NCBI GenBank assembly: GCA_027698105.1
Contig: JAQERH010000002.1
Span: 90,110 to 154,109, forward strand
Source of the DNA: Lachnospiraceae bacterium AM93-12TA
Lineage (GTDB): Bacteria; Bacillota; Clostridia; Lachnospirales; Lachnospiraceae
Direction of reading: 5' to 3'
Length of the DNA: 64,000 nt
A model generated the notes under the pieces. The model was not told the origin of the DNA. It worked only from the letters and a program-made list of their open reading frames with translations, and made no database searches. The position numbers and the translations under genes were made by a program. Shown here in pieces: positions 13,876 through 22,179 of this stretch. Position 1 is the first letter of the stretch; each line of letters opens with the position of its first letter.

Positions 13876-14090
13876 CACTTCCGCGAAGCCAATCTCCGTG
13901 GCTGGATGTGCAGCCATTCTTTAATTGCTGATTTCCCTTTCCGGTGAGAGATAACTTTCAGCGTGGAGAGCTGGGAGCATCGCCGGGGGGCCCGGCTCTC
14001 TCGCGGCAATGTCAGCTCAGACTTTGGTTTGAGCTGACATTTTCTGTAGTGGGATGCCACAACAAATTAACAGGAGGTAGAGGTAGAAAT
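13876..14090. other. Hairpin-rich non-coding phage region, candidate packaging signal
   Basis: No convincing start codon opens the frame that crosses this stretch. It contains GGCTG-GATGTG-CAGCC at about 13899, GAGAGC pairing with GCTCTC around a very GC-rich core (about 13965-14000), and a perfect 11-bp hairpin at 14009-14040. It is unusually GC-rich for the phage. Inovirus intergenic regions hold the packaging hairpin and the complementary-strand origin, which is the most likely content. Confidence 0.45.
14009..14044 (+). terminator. Hairpin with T-run, probable terminator
   Basis: Perfect 11-base arms (ATGTCAGCTCA and TGAGCTGACAT) at 14009-14019 and 14030-14040 are followed by TTTCTG. The short T-run makes it a moderate terminator. 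It could equally be the phage packaging hairpin. Confidence 0.55.
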
Positions 14091-14357
14091 ATGTTACTGG
14101 AAATAGATAACTGTACGGCTGCTTATATCTACCATATGACAAAAAATCGTTTATCTTGGGTAGAACGCAGAATTGAACATAACGAACATTTTTTGGATTC
14201 CTTCGGGCAAGCGATTCCGCGTTTTGAACTTGATAATATGCGTCTGGAGGGTGAGCGTTATAAGCTTAGTCTCCTGCTTCAGCGTTTGGAATTGGCATTT
14301 GTAGAGTCCTGGAATGATGCAGAACTACGCGGTATAATTATTCGTCCGAAAGAATAG
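14091..14357 (+). CDS. 88-aa helical phage protein ending in the attachment site
   Basis: The start at 14091 (MLLEIDNCTAAYIYH) follows GAGGTAG; the longer upstream frame crosses the hairpin region and is rejected. The protein is charged and helical (RLSWVERRIEHNEHFLD ... ERYKLSLLLQRLELAFVE). The stop codon lies within the right att repeat, so the last two codons are set by the repeat. In the circular phage genome this gene would directly precede the pIII-like gene. Function unknown. Confidence 0.65.
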   Translation: MLLEIDNCTAAYIYHMTKNRLSWVERRIEHNEHFLDSFGQAIPRFELDNMRLEGERYKLSLLLQRLELAFVESWNDAELRGIIIRPKE

Positions 14358-14425
14358 TTTATCGAATAGTTGGCTTATTTTCGTGTCGCTTTACTATTAT
14401 AACATATTTTAGGGGGTTCGCCATG
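14333..14425. repeat. Right attachment repeat (attR)
   Basis: Bases 14348-14425 match 6731-6808 at 76 of 78 positions. To the left, TATAATTATTCGT aligns with TATAACTATTCGT of attL, with two extra C before GAAAG, so the spacer between the arms is 8 instead of 6 bases. Beyond the core it also carries the AGGGGG and an ATG that open no phage gene here, which makes it longer than a simple Xer crossover would produce. Confidence 0.82.
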
Positions 14426-14435
14426 GAGAAATCGC

Positions 14436-16349
14436 TTACTCTAATATTCTCCTGTAATGAGTCCAGATTCTATCAGAAAGACTCACTGTCACATTATTTG
14501 TTTTGCCAGCGCTTTCATGGATACAGATCATTTTTCCGTCAGCTGGATTCCAGCCTAAAAACATAACAACATGGGCCTCATCTCCAGAAGCCACAGCTAT
14601 ATCTCCGGGCTTCAGCTCTTCCCTGGATATCTCTGTTCCAGCGGCAGCCAAACTGCTGGTTCCTCCGCTGGTAATCGGTGTTCCTAAGACTGACCAGTAT
14701 ACCCAGTTAATCCATCCTGAACAGTCCAGTCCTTTCAGAGTCCTTCCCATCTGATCTGGTTCTGTAACACTGAAAAACCGATTTCCTGCATAGCCTGGGC
14801 GGGAAGCTTTTCCCCCAAAATGGTATGGTATCTTCCCAACTGAATCCAGCGCGCAGGCAATTAACTCCCGACGTTGGGAAGATATACTATCTGGAAGTAT
14901 CGCCATATGTGCCTCCAGCTCCTGACTTGTCAGTGTTCTTCCAAAAGACATTTCTTCAGGTTTTAATTTATATTTAACTTCCCAGTCCTGAGCTGCAAGT
15001 TCCCGTGCAGCGGCCTGTATTTCTTCTGTCCAGCCCTTCCATCCACCGCCGTTGTTTTTTGCAGCGGAAGCAACATCTTCCTCTGTTTCCTGGATAGATG
15101 CGGCCAGAGAAAACAAATTATTTTTTTCCCTCAGTCCTGTTATAGTAATTGTAACCACTACATCCACATGTCCTGGACAGACGGAAAAATCTCCTGCTTC
15201 TCCATTTAATCCATTACCAGATACTGTCTCCCCCACAGTTTCAGTTTCAGAATCTGGCTGAGCAGAACTCCCTTCTTTCTCAGAAATCTCTTCTTGTGCT
15301 GCAGTTTCTGAAACACTTTCTGTCTCCTCTCCGCTTCTTTGAGCATCACTTAAAGTTTCTGAAAGTTTCTGTTCCTGATTTTGCTCAGATAAAGCTTTGA
15401 CATCTGAACCAGGCCCTGACTCTTCGGCTCGTTCAGAGGGACTTTCGCCTGTTTGAGCAGAAAGATCAGCGGAAGTTTCCACTGCCTGGCCGCTTTCCTG
15501 TGCTTCAGAAGCTTTATTTTCTTCTGTTTCATTCTCTTCTGAATCCCCTGCAGATTCAGTCGGAGAAGGTATAAATGCTGTTTCTTCCTCTTCGTCCGTC
15601 TCTTCGCAGCCGTCACAGTAATAGACAGAAGCGATTGAAATATCATATCTGTGGGATAATTCCCACAGCTTTCGCGCATATATTTCTGATACCTGCACCT
15701 GATCCCACTGGTGAAAATAAGAATATACATTCGTGAGAGCCAGTATTTCCTGTGTGTTGCTGTAGCTTGAACTAGCCTTTCCATCTCCATCCAGGAAGCG
15801 AAAACGGATCCCCGTTCTATAAGGAAGATTATTTAATTCCTGATAAATTCGGTACATCCAGTTCTGCTCTTTTTCATTAAGCTCCGCAAACAGCTCTCCC
15901 CCTGCAGATTTCTGATGAAGCTGCGGTCCAAAGCTGCTCAATCCCTGTAAGAATCTTTGAACAAGTAAAGCTGCATTCTTGTCATATGATACAGTGTCGT
16001 TCTTCTCTTTTTCTGTATCCAATACAGGAAAAAGATAGGCAAGATTATATTCTGTCAGTGAAGGAGAGTATCCAAGATTCTTCCGAAATACGCGCAAAGA
16101 TCCTCTTAGACCTTTCTCAAGATCCTGCTCCATACAAGATGGATTTTTTTCACCTTCTGGCTCTGATTCCACCTTTTTTTCCTGCTCCGGTTCTGTACCG
16201 CTCTTCCTTTTTATTTCCTGGCAGGTATGTAAAGCTGCCAAATATCCCTTCTCTGATACTTCCATCCACTCTGACAATACTGCTGGCGGAACTGCCAGCG
16301 CTGCCATTGCCAGCGCTGTAAACATATAGGTTTTGATTTCATTCTTCAT
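14436..16349 (-). CDS. NlpC/P60-family cell-wall hydrolase, secreted
   Basis: A 637-residue protein. An N-terminal hydrophobic segment (MFTALAMAALAVPPAVL) acts as signal or anchor. The middle (about 245-400) is a low-complexity, Glu/Ser/Gln/Thr-rich linker. The C-terminal 150 residues are an NlpC/P60 peptidase with catalytic Cys in GLDCSGWINW and His in GDEAHVVMFLGW; the third polar residue may be the His in CIHES. Such enzymes cut gamma-D-Glu to diamino-acid bonds in peptidoglycan. Its 3' end abuts the phage right repeat, leaving 10 bases between them. The RBS is weak. Confidence 0.85.
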   Translation of the reverse strand: MKNEIKTYMFTALAMAALAVPPAVLSEWMEVSEKGYLAALHTCQEIKRKSGTEPEQEKKVESEPEGEKNPSCMEQDLEKGLRGSLRVFRKNLGYSPSLTEYNLAYLFPVLDTEKEKNDTVSYDKNAALLVQRFLQGLSSFGPQLHQKSAGGELFAELNEKEQNWMYRIYQELNNLPYRTGIRFRFLDGDGKASSSYSNTQEILALTNVYSYFHQWDQVQVSEIYARKLWELSHRYDISIASVYYCDGCEETDEEEETAFIPSPTESAGDSEENETEENKASEAQESGQAVETSADLSAQTGESPSERAEESGPGSDVKALSEQNQEQKLSETLSDAQRSGEETESVSETAAQEEISEKEGSSAQPDSETETVGETVSGNGLNGEAGDFSVCPGHVDVVVTITITGLREKNNLFSLAASIQETEEDVASAAKNNGGGWKGWTEEIQAAARELAAQDWEVKYKLKPEEMSFGRTLTSQELEAHMAILPDSISSQRRELIACALDSVGKIPYHFGGKASRPGYAGNRFFSVTEPDQMGRTLKGLDCSGWINWVYWSVLGTPITSGGTSSLAAAGTEISREELKPGDIAVASGDEAHVVMFLGWNPADGKMICIHESAGKTNNVTVSLSDRIWTHYRRILE

Positions 16350-16669
16350 ATCGTTCGTAATAAATCCTGTCTGAAAAATTTGGCTGATAACAGCCTGCCC
16401 TATTACAATAGCACTAATCGGCTCTGCATATCAATCAAAAAAGGCGAAATTTTTTCTTAATCTTGATTCTGCCTCATTCTGAACACGCTTGATGTTCAAC
16501 TACTATATTACTTCCCGCCGCCTGGAATGTTCACCTGTCAAAGCGCGCCTACGGCCCACAAAATGAAATAAGGCAGCCTCCCAAAGGAAGCCGCCCTATC
16601 GTTTCATTCCTGTCTCATGTCCCGTTCCGTCTTTAAAACACCGGAAGCTTTACACACAACGTACTGTCT
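16350..16669. other. 320-base intergenic region
   Basis: No gene is visible. The left part is the presumed promoter region of the NlpC gene, with no consensus -35/-10 that I can mark. The right part holds the terminator of the cytidylate-kinase-like gene at 16572-16595. Confidence 0.6.
16572..16595 (-). terminator. Terminator of the cytidylate-kinase-like gene
   Basis: Ten-base arms (GGCAGCCTCC and GGAAGCCGCC) pair with G-T wobbles around a 4-base loop, followed on the minus strand by TTATTTCATTTT. The U-tract is interrupted, so the strength is uncertain. Confidence 0.55.
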
Positions 16670-17323
16670 CTATTCCTGAGAATTTCTGCTCTTTAAATAC
16701 TCCATCTTTATTTCTGCAAAGGATTTAATCACCTTTACAGCGCCTTCATATCCTACCACGCTGCTGTTAATGCAGACATCGTAGCTCTTGCAGTCTCCCC
16801 AGCGCTTACTGGAATAATAATTATAATAGCTGGCACGGCGCTTATCTGTCTTAATCATAATATCCTTCGCCTTAACGCGGTCTACATTGTGACTGTTCAT
16901 CAGATGGCGGATTTTATCTTCCTCATTTCCGCAGATAAAAACTGACACCACGCCCGGATATTCTGCCAGCGCATAGTCTGCGCACCGTCCTACAATTACG
17001 CAGGATTCCTCCTCTGCCAGTTTTTTTATCGCTTCAAATTGAGCAAGAAAAACCTTTTGATTCAACGGCATATCCATATATCCCAGTCCGCCTGTATATC
17101 CTACGGAATAGGAATCCATAATAAGTGAATAGAGAAAACTGTTTGTAGGCTTTTCATCATGTGTCCGGAACAGTTCTTCACACAAACCGCTCTGTTTTGC
17201 TGCCAGAGTAAGCAGTTCCTTATCATAGCACTTGATTCCCAGTTCACTGGCCAGCATCTGACCGATTTGACGTCCTGCACTTCCGCTCTCACGTCCTATT
17301 GTAATCACAAGATTATGTTTCAT
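16670..17323 (-). CDS. Cytidylate kinase-like family protein
   Basis: A 217-residue protein. The start at 17323 (MKHNLVITIGRESGSAG) was chosen because GGGGAG is upstream and the P-loop begins right after. The P-loop is GRESGSAGRQIG, followed by CYDKELL and a later VIVGRCADYAL. This is the Cytidylate_kin2 family, widespread in Lachnospiraceae next to unrelated genes. The substrate is unknown, and it should not be read as the housekeeping Cmk. Confidence 0.82.
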   Translation of the reverse strand: MKHNLVITIGRESGSAGRQIGQMLASELGIKCYDKELLTLAAKQSGLCEELFRTHDEKPTNSFLYSLIMDSYSVGYTGGLGYMDMPLNQKVFLAQFEAIKKLAEEESCVIVGRCADYALAEYPGVVSVFICGNEEDKIRHLMNSHNVDRVKAKDIMIKTDKRRASYYNYYSSKRWGDCKSYDVCINSSVVGYEGAVKVIKSFAEIKMEYLKSRNSQE

Positions 17324-17425
17324 ATGAACACTCCCCTCTGAAATTTCCTTAAGAAATAGATTCATAGGAGTATTATAGCTCAAAATATCTGAAAAGTCAT
17401 CACTTTTTGAGAAAAATATCAGCTT

Positions 17426-18340
17426 TTATATTTTTCTCAACTTTTCCAGAAGATTTTCAAAATATTCCGGGAGCGGAGCTGAAAATTCCATATATTCCCC
17501 GGTTCTTGGATGAACAATTCCGAGAACTCCTGCATGAAGTGTCTGACCCTGAAGCTTAAATGGGCATTTCGACGGTCCATAAACACTGTCTCCTAATAAA
17601 GGATGGTTCAGGCTGGCCATATGAACACGAATCTGGTGGGTTCTTCCTGTTTCCAGCTGACATTCCACATAGGTGAATTGCTTAAACCGTTCCAGTACCC
17701 TGTAATGAGTGACTGCATGCTTGCCATTTTTATAATTAATACTCATTTTTTTTCGATCAACCGGATGGCGTCCAATGGGAGCATCTACCGTTCCCTCGTC
17801 CTCTTTTATCAAGCCATGAACAATCGCATAATATTTCCGGGTAATTGAGTGCACCTTCAGCTGTTCTGCAATCGAGTTATGAGCAAAATCATTTTTGCAT
17901 ACAATCAGAACACCTGTCGTATCCATATCGATTCGATGGACAATCCCGGGGCGCATAACTCCATTAATTCCAGAAAGCTCCCCGCGGCAGTGATACATCA
18001 GACCGTTGACCAAAGTCTGGCTGTAATGTCCGGCAGCCGGATGCACCACCATTCCCTTAGGCTTATTGATCAGAATAATATCCTTATCTTCATACAAAAT
18101 GTCTAATGGAATTGGTTCTGCCTCAATCTCCGGCTCTACCGCCTCGGGAACCTCCAGCCCCACAGTCTCTCCAGCTGATAACCGGTAGCTGCTTTTAACA
18201 GCTTTTCCATCCACTTCTACCAGCTGAGACTTCAACAGCTTCTGCAGATATGACCGAGTCAGCCCGAAGCATATCTCCGGCAAATATTTGTCAATTCGTT
18301 CCCCCTGTGCTTCTTCTGGCACAAGATAATTTTGTTTCAA
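17426..18340 (-). CDS. RluD-family 23S rRNA pseudouridine synthase
   Basis: A 304-residue protein from a TTG start preceded by GGAGGAG; longer in-frame upstream sequence does not match the family. An S4 RNA-binding domain (residues 5-70, GERIDKYLPEICFGLTRSYLQ) is followed by the synthase domain with the catalytic Asp in HRIDMDTTGVLIV and the later ETGRTHQIRVHM. It converts uridines of large-subunit rRNA to pseudouridine. It is downstream of lspA, the same order as in Bacillus (ylyB after lsp). Confidence 0.92.
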   Translation of the reverse strand: MKQNYLVPEEAQGERIDKYLPEICFGLTRSYLQKLLKSQLVEVDGKAVKSSYRLSAGETVGLEVPEAVEPEIEAEPIPLDILYEDKDIILINKPKGMVVHPAAGHYSQTLVNGLMYHCRGELSGINGVMRPGIVHRIDMDTTGVLIVCKNDFAHNSIAEQLKVHSITRKYYAIVHGLIKEDEGTVDAPIGRHPVDRKKMSINYKNGKHAVTHYRVLERFKQFTYVECQLETGRTHQIRVHMASLNHPLLGDSVYGPSKCPFKLQGQTLHAGVLGIVHPRTGEYMEFSAPLPEYFENLLEKLRKI

Positions 18341-18412
18341 CTGTTCTCCTCCATCCCTTCTCTGCGGATTTGTAAATTTTATATACTGCCGCAGCGATTT
18401 GTCTGTCAAAGT

Positions 18413-18931
18413 TTACTGTTCTCTTCCCTGCTTTCTGAAAGAAAGGAACGACAGGTCCTCCTCTGAATAGACAAAAAAGATTAAAACCATTAAGAGGAAT
18501 GTTGCTATCACTACATAACAGTCTGCTACATTAAAAATAGGAAAATCTATCAATTTAAAGTAGAGAAAATCTACTACATATCCCTGGCTGATTCTGTCAA
18601 TCATATTTCCTACGGCTCCTGATACCAATAGGAACAGACATGCTGTCAGAGGAAAAAAGCGCCGTTCTGACGGCATTCGAATCAGCACAAAGACTGCCGC
18701 AGCCAATACAAAGGCAGCGATAACAAAGAACAGAAACTGCTTCCCCTGCAGCATTCCAAAGGCTGCTCCCCTGTTTTCAGAATAATAAAATTCAAAAACT
18801 CCGTCTATCAGCACAAAAGGCTGATTTCCTTTCAGTTTTGCAACTGCCATCGCTTTCGTCCACTGGTCAAACCCAATGGAAGCAATTAAACCCACAGCGA
18901 AAAAAAGAAGCTGTCTGATTTTCTGATTCAT
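18413..18931 (-). CDS. lspA: Lipoprotein signal peptidase (signal peptidase II)
   Basis: A 172-residue protein with the start at 18931 because AAAGGAG lies upstream. Four membrane helices are visible. The catalytic Asp pair is in GNMIDRISQGYVVDFL and FNVADCYVV, and the conserved Asn/Arg is in NRGAAFGML. It cleaves lipoprotein signal peptides ahead of the lipid-modified Cys, for example in the DacA-like lipoprotein of this window. Confidence 0.97.
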   Translation of the reverse strand: MNQKIRQLLFFAVGLIASIGFDQWTKAMAVAKLKGNQPFVLIDGVFEFYYSENRGAAFGMLQGKQFLFFVIAAFVLAAAVFVLIRMPSERRFFPLTACLFLLVSGAVGNMIDRISQGYVVDFLYFKLIDFPIFNVADCYVVIATFLLMVLIFFVYSEEDLSFLSFRKQGREQ

Positions 18932-18962
18932 GTATTCGTATCTCCTTTCAGCAGCTTTACAG

Positions 18963-20051
18963 TTAATCAAATATATACTGCAGAGCGTCTTCCATCTCTT
19001 CCTGCGTTACTGTGCGATCCACAAATGCCTGACCGATTTCATTAAGAAGAATAAACCGGATAACACCGGAATCCATTTTTTTATCGTTTGCCGTAGCCTC
19101 AATCACAGAATGAATATCAAGCCCGCTTACAGAGGTTTTAATGCCAAACCAGGACAGTGCAGATGCAAAGCGTTTTGTCTCCTCCATGGAAATAAGTCCT
19201 CTTTTTGCTGAAATATGCATACCTGCAATGGATCCAAGCGCAACGCATTCTCCGTGCAGCAATTCAAAATGTTTCAGCTTTTCAATGGCATGCCCCAGCG
19301 TGTGGCCAAAATTCAGAAGCATTCTGTCTCCCTTTTCATCGGGATCTTTTTCTACCACTCTCCGCTTAATATGGTTGCTCTCCACCACCAGCTTTTCTAA
19401 TGTATCCATATCCATGCTGCGGATAGCCTCTTTATGAGCCAGAATCCACTCATAGTAATCTCTGGACTGGATCAGACCATGTTTGATTACCTCACCCATT
19501 CCGGCTGAAAACTGCTCTGGGGGAAGAGTTTTCAGGGTCCCGATATTTTCATACACCAGCTTAGGCATATGGAACGCTCCAACCATATTTTTGTACGCGT
19601 CAAAGTCTACTCCTGTCTTTCCGCCAATGCTGCTGTCTACCTGGGAAAGCAGAGTGGTAGGGAGCTGAATAAAAGAAACTCCTCTCAAATAGGTAGCAGC
19701 TGCGAATCCACACAGATCTCCTACAACACCGCCTCCCAGAGCTGCCAGCATATCATTCCTGTCAAATTTGGCCAGAATCAGCGTTTCATAAAGCTCTCTG
19801 ACTGTATCTAAATTTTTATGTTCCTCTCCAGCTGGAAATACAAAAGAAATCACCTGACTGCAGCACAGAGCCAGCAGATTTTTTACCTCCTCCAAATACA
19901 GAGGAGCCACATTAGAATCTGTTACAATACAAATTTTTCTGTGTTCCAGATGAAAGGATTCCAATTCTTTCGGAAGCGCAGAAAAATCCTGCTCTAAAAG
20001 AATATCGTAAACTGGCCTTTCATTCATGTGAACTGTCATTCTGTTTGCCAT
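18963..20051 (-). CDS. aroB: 3-dehydroquinate synthase
   Basis: A 362-residue protein with the NAD-binding loop GGGVVGDLCGFAAATYLRG, the DSSIGGKTGVD segment, and the zinc ligands in GEVIKHGLI, FGHTLGHAIE and LLHGECVALG. AroB converts DAHP to 3-dehydroquinate, the second step of the shikimate pathway. It is the only shikimate gene here and is co-directional with lspA, 31 bases away. Confidence 0.97.
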   Translation of the reverse strand: MANRMTVHMNERPVYDILLEQDFSALPKELESFHLEHRKICIVTDSNVAPLYLEEVKNLLALCCSQVISFVFPAGEEHKNLDTVRELYETLILAKFDRNDMLAALGGGVVGDLCGFAAATYLRGVSFIQLPTTLLSQVDSSIGGKTGVDFDAYKNMVGAFHMPKLVYENIGTLKTLPPEQFSAGMGEVIKHGLIQSRDYYEWILAHKEAIRSMDMDTLEKLVVESNHIKRRVVEKDPDEKGDRMLLNFGHTLGHAIEKLKHFELLHGECVALGSIAGMHISAKRGLISMEETKRFASALSWFGIKTSVSGLDIHSVIEATANDKKMDSGVIRFILLNEIGQAFVDRTVTQEEMEDALQYIFD

Positions 20052-20159
20052 TTCTGTTATCCCTTCACTGCTTTCCAGATATTCTAATCCGGTAAAAACA
20101 GCCCTTTCTGTCTTTTCTTCAAATGGCCGGCCAGACTGCGCCAGCCAGATTGCCTCTCA

Positions 20160-20915
20160 TCAGCAGTATTTCCTGGCAGATACAAATATTCTGCCCTTTT
20201 TCGTCTCATTCTCTGTACCTGTAAACTGAAATTTCCCGATTCCCCGAACTGATACAATCTCTCCGCCCTTCAGCTGAAGAGACGGTGAGGTTACAAGACG
20301 GCCATTCACAAAAACCTTCTCCCCCTGGATATACGGGACAATCTTTGTTCTGGAGCTGTGATACACCATAGCCAGCACATTGTCAAGCCTGGGGGAAGCT
20401 ATGCTCCCCCGTATTTCCTCGTACTTCTGTTCTACCTGACATGACATTGCCGGAACGCACTGGCAAAAAACAGCCGTATGCTTGACCTGTCTCAATTCAT
20501 TCGAAATATACTCTGACATCCTATCCAGGCAGAAAATAAAACAGCCGTCCTCATTTATGACAATGTCACCCAGCATACTCCGTTCAATTCCCAGATTCAT
20601 CAGCGCTCCCAGATAATCTCTGTGGGTAAGCGCTTCCGCAAATCGGGCATTAACCGGTTTAACTTCTAATATACTGATGGGCAGTTCCATCGTCTCCTCT
20701 TCATAGGACGGCAGAAAACAGACAATCTTACGCTCTGCCGGTTCATAGCCGCCTGTCAGCACAAAGCGTACAGGCGGCAGTTCCCGTTCCAGAGAGTGAA
20801 AAACTGTCTGCTCATTCAGATTTAAAAAATCTGTGTATGACGGAATATCCCGCTGGCAGCAAAGATTCGCCAGATCCAGAATCCGTTTTTTTAATAACTG
20901 TTCTTCCCTGTTCAT
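20160..20915 (-). CDS. ylmH: YlmH-type S4 RNA-binding protein
   Basis: A 251-residue protein. The N-terminal YlmH domain contains FVLTGGYEPAERKIVCFLPSY, and a C-terminal S4 domain covers about residues 175-240 (SPRLDNVLAMVYHSSRTK ... VFVNGRLV). YlmH binds RNA and, in Bacillus, is encoded in the ylm cluster near ftsZ; recent work ties it to stalled-ribosome rescue. It follows sepF by six bases. Confidence 0.93.
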   Translation of the reverse strand: MNREEQLLKKRILDLANLCCQRDIPSYTDFLNLNEQTVFHSLERELPPVRFVLTGGYEPAERKIVCFLPSYEEETMELPISILEVKPVNARFAEALTHRDYLGALMNLGIERSMLGDIVINEDGCFIFCLDRMSEYISNELRQVKHTAVFCQCVPAMSCQVEQKYEEIRGSIASPRLDNVLAMVYHSSRTKIVPYIQGEKVFVNGRLVTSPSLQLKGGEIVSVRGIGKFQFTGTENETKKGRIFVSARKYC

Positions 20916-20921
20916 ATGTTC

Positions 20922-21458
20922 TTATAAGTGAAAGCTGAGACCTGAGACGTTCATCCCTGTGCCTGACGGCGTATTGGAAAGAAGTTCACGAAAATCTCCG
21001 GACAGCTCCACTGTAGAAGGAGTAGCAATAAAAATACTGCCGGATATTTTCTGAAGATTCCCATCCATGGAATAAGTCGCTCCACATGTAAAATCAATAA
21101 TCCTCTGGGCAACTTCTAAATGGATTCCCTCCAGGTTCAGTACAACCGCCTTTCCCTCTAAAAGTCTCTCACAGATCTCATGTGAGTCTTCCATAGATAC
21201 AGGTTTAATTAAAGAAACCTCCATGCCTCTTCTCAGCGGCACTACCTTGTTATTATTAGAAGCTGGTCTTGATAAGAACCGCGGTCTCTGCTCCGGCTCC
21301 TCATCATATTCATAATCGTCATTATGCTGTTTATTAAATAAACGCCTGCGAGCCGGTCTATCCTCCTCTTCGTATTCCTCATCGAAGTATCCGTCATCTT
21401 CGTCGTCATCTGCCTCGTTTAACCGCATCGTGTCCATAATCTTGTTCAGAATGCTCAT
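20922..21458 (-). CDS. sepF: Cell division protein SepF
   Basis: A 178-residue protein. The N-terminal amphipathic helix (MSILNKIMDTM) is a membrane anchor, followed by an acidic/basic linker (DEDDGYFDEEYEEEDRPARR). The folded core has the family signature EICERLLEGKAVVLNLEG, RIIDFTCGATYSMDG and KISGSIFIATP. SepF bundles FtsZ filaments and ties them to the membrane. Its ATG overlaps the ylmE stop by four bases. Confidence 0.96.
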   Translation of the reverse strand: MSILNKIMDTMRLNEADDDEDDGYFDEEYEEEDRPARRRLFNKQHNDDYEYDEEPEQRPRFLSRPASNNNKVVPLRRGMEVSLIKPVSMEDSHEICERLLEGKAVVLNLEGIHLEVAQRIIDFTCGATYSMDGNLQKISGSIFIATPSTVELSGDFRELLSNTPSGTGMNVSGLSFHL

Positions 21459-22159
21459 ACTCTGCTCTCTCCATTCCTTGTCCTGGCTCCGAAAATACCG
21501 GTGCCCACTCTTATCATGGTTGCGCCCTCCTCGATGGCAACTTCATAGTCGCCGGTCATTCCCATGGACAGCACACTCATACTAACATTATCAATGTTTT
21601 TGCTCCTTATGTCAACATATAATTGATACAATTTTTTAAAAACTTCCCGATTATCTTCCGAATTCGATACAAATGGAGCAATTGTCATAAGCCCTTTAAT
21701 GTGGACATGAGGAAGCTCTTTTATTTTCATCACAGCAGCCTCCACTTCCTCTGTCCGGAAGCCAAATTTGCTCTCCTCCTCTGCCACATTTACCTCTAAA
21801 AGAATATCCACTGTAAGATCACGCTTCGCTGCGTCTTTCTCAATCTGCTCTGCCAGTTCCACTGTATCTACAGAGTGAATCAGAACCGCTTTATCAATGA
21901 CCTGGCGAACCTTATTTTTCTGAAGGTGTCCGATCATATGCCAGCGCACATCCTCCGGCATCTGACTGTATTTTTCCATAATTTCCTGAACGCGGTTTTC
22001 CCCGAAGTCCCTGGAACCTGCCTCATAGGCCTCCTCAAGCATCTCCACTGGTTTTGTCTTGCTTACAGAAATCAGTGTTACATCTTCCACTCTCCGTCCG
22101 CTTCTCTGACATGCCTGGCGGATTTTTTCTCGAACCTCTTCTAAATTCTCTTTTATCAT
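21455..22159 (-). CDS. ylmE: YggS/YlmE-family PLP homeostasis protein
   Basis: A 234-residue TIM-barrel PLP-binding protein. The PLP Lys is in VTLISVSKTKP at about residue 34; RWHMIGHLQKNK and MSMGMTGDYEVAIEEG are signature motifs, and the end RVGTGIFGAR is typical. It buffers pyridoxal phosphate and amino-acid pools and has no known catalytic reaction. It lies directly ahead of sepF as in other Firmicutes. Confidence 0.96.
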   Translation of the reverse strand: MIKENLEEVREKIRQACQRSGRRVEDVTLISVSKTKPVEMLEEAYEAGSRDFGENRVQEIMEKYSQMPEDVRWHMIGHLQKNKVRQVIDKAVLIHSVDTVELAEQIEKDAAKRDLTVDILLEVNVAEEESKFGFRTEEVEAAVMKIKELPHVHIKGLMTIAPFVSNSEDNREVFKKLYQLYVDIRSKNIDNVSMSVLSMGMTGDYEVAIEEGATMIRVGTGIFGARTRNGESRV

Positions 22160-22179
22160 ACCTGCATCTCCTATTGTAT

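Larger units (their letters stand above)
6718..14425 (+). mobile_element. Integrated filamentous phage (inovirus prophage), about 7.6 kb
   Basis: The element is bounded by dif-like direct repeats at 6718-6808 and 14333-14425. It contains the hallmark inovirus set: a Zot/pI-type ATPase with a membrane segment, a rolling-circle Rep, a short coat protein with signal peptide, basic C-terminus and single membrane helix, a pIII-like secreted protein anchored at its C-terminus, and several 45-80 aa membrane proteins in a tight plus-strand operon. A divergent repressor pair is on the minus strand. No integrase and no outer-membrane secretin are present, as expected for a Xer-using phage of a monoderm host. 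By eye the element is more T-rich than the flanking chromosome. Related cryptic inoviruses are known from Firmicutes, but I cannot place this one without a database. Confidence 0.92.

Noticed and set aside
13944..14090. Upstream extension of the right-end phage gene
   Set aside because: It crosses the GC-rich hairpins, and the start at 14091 has a good ribosome-binding site.
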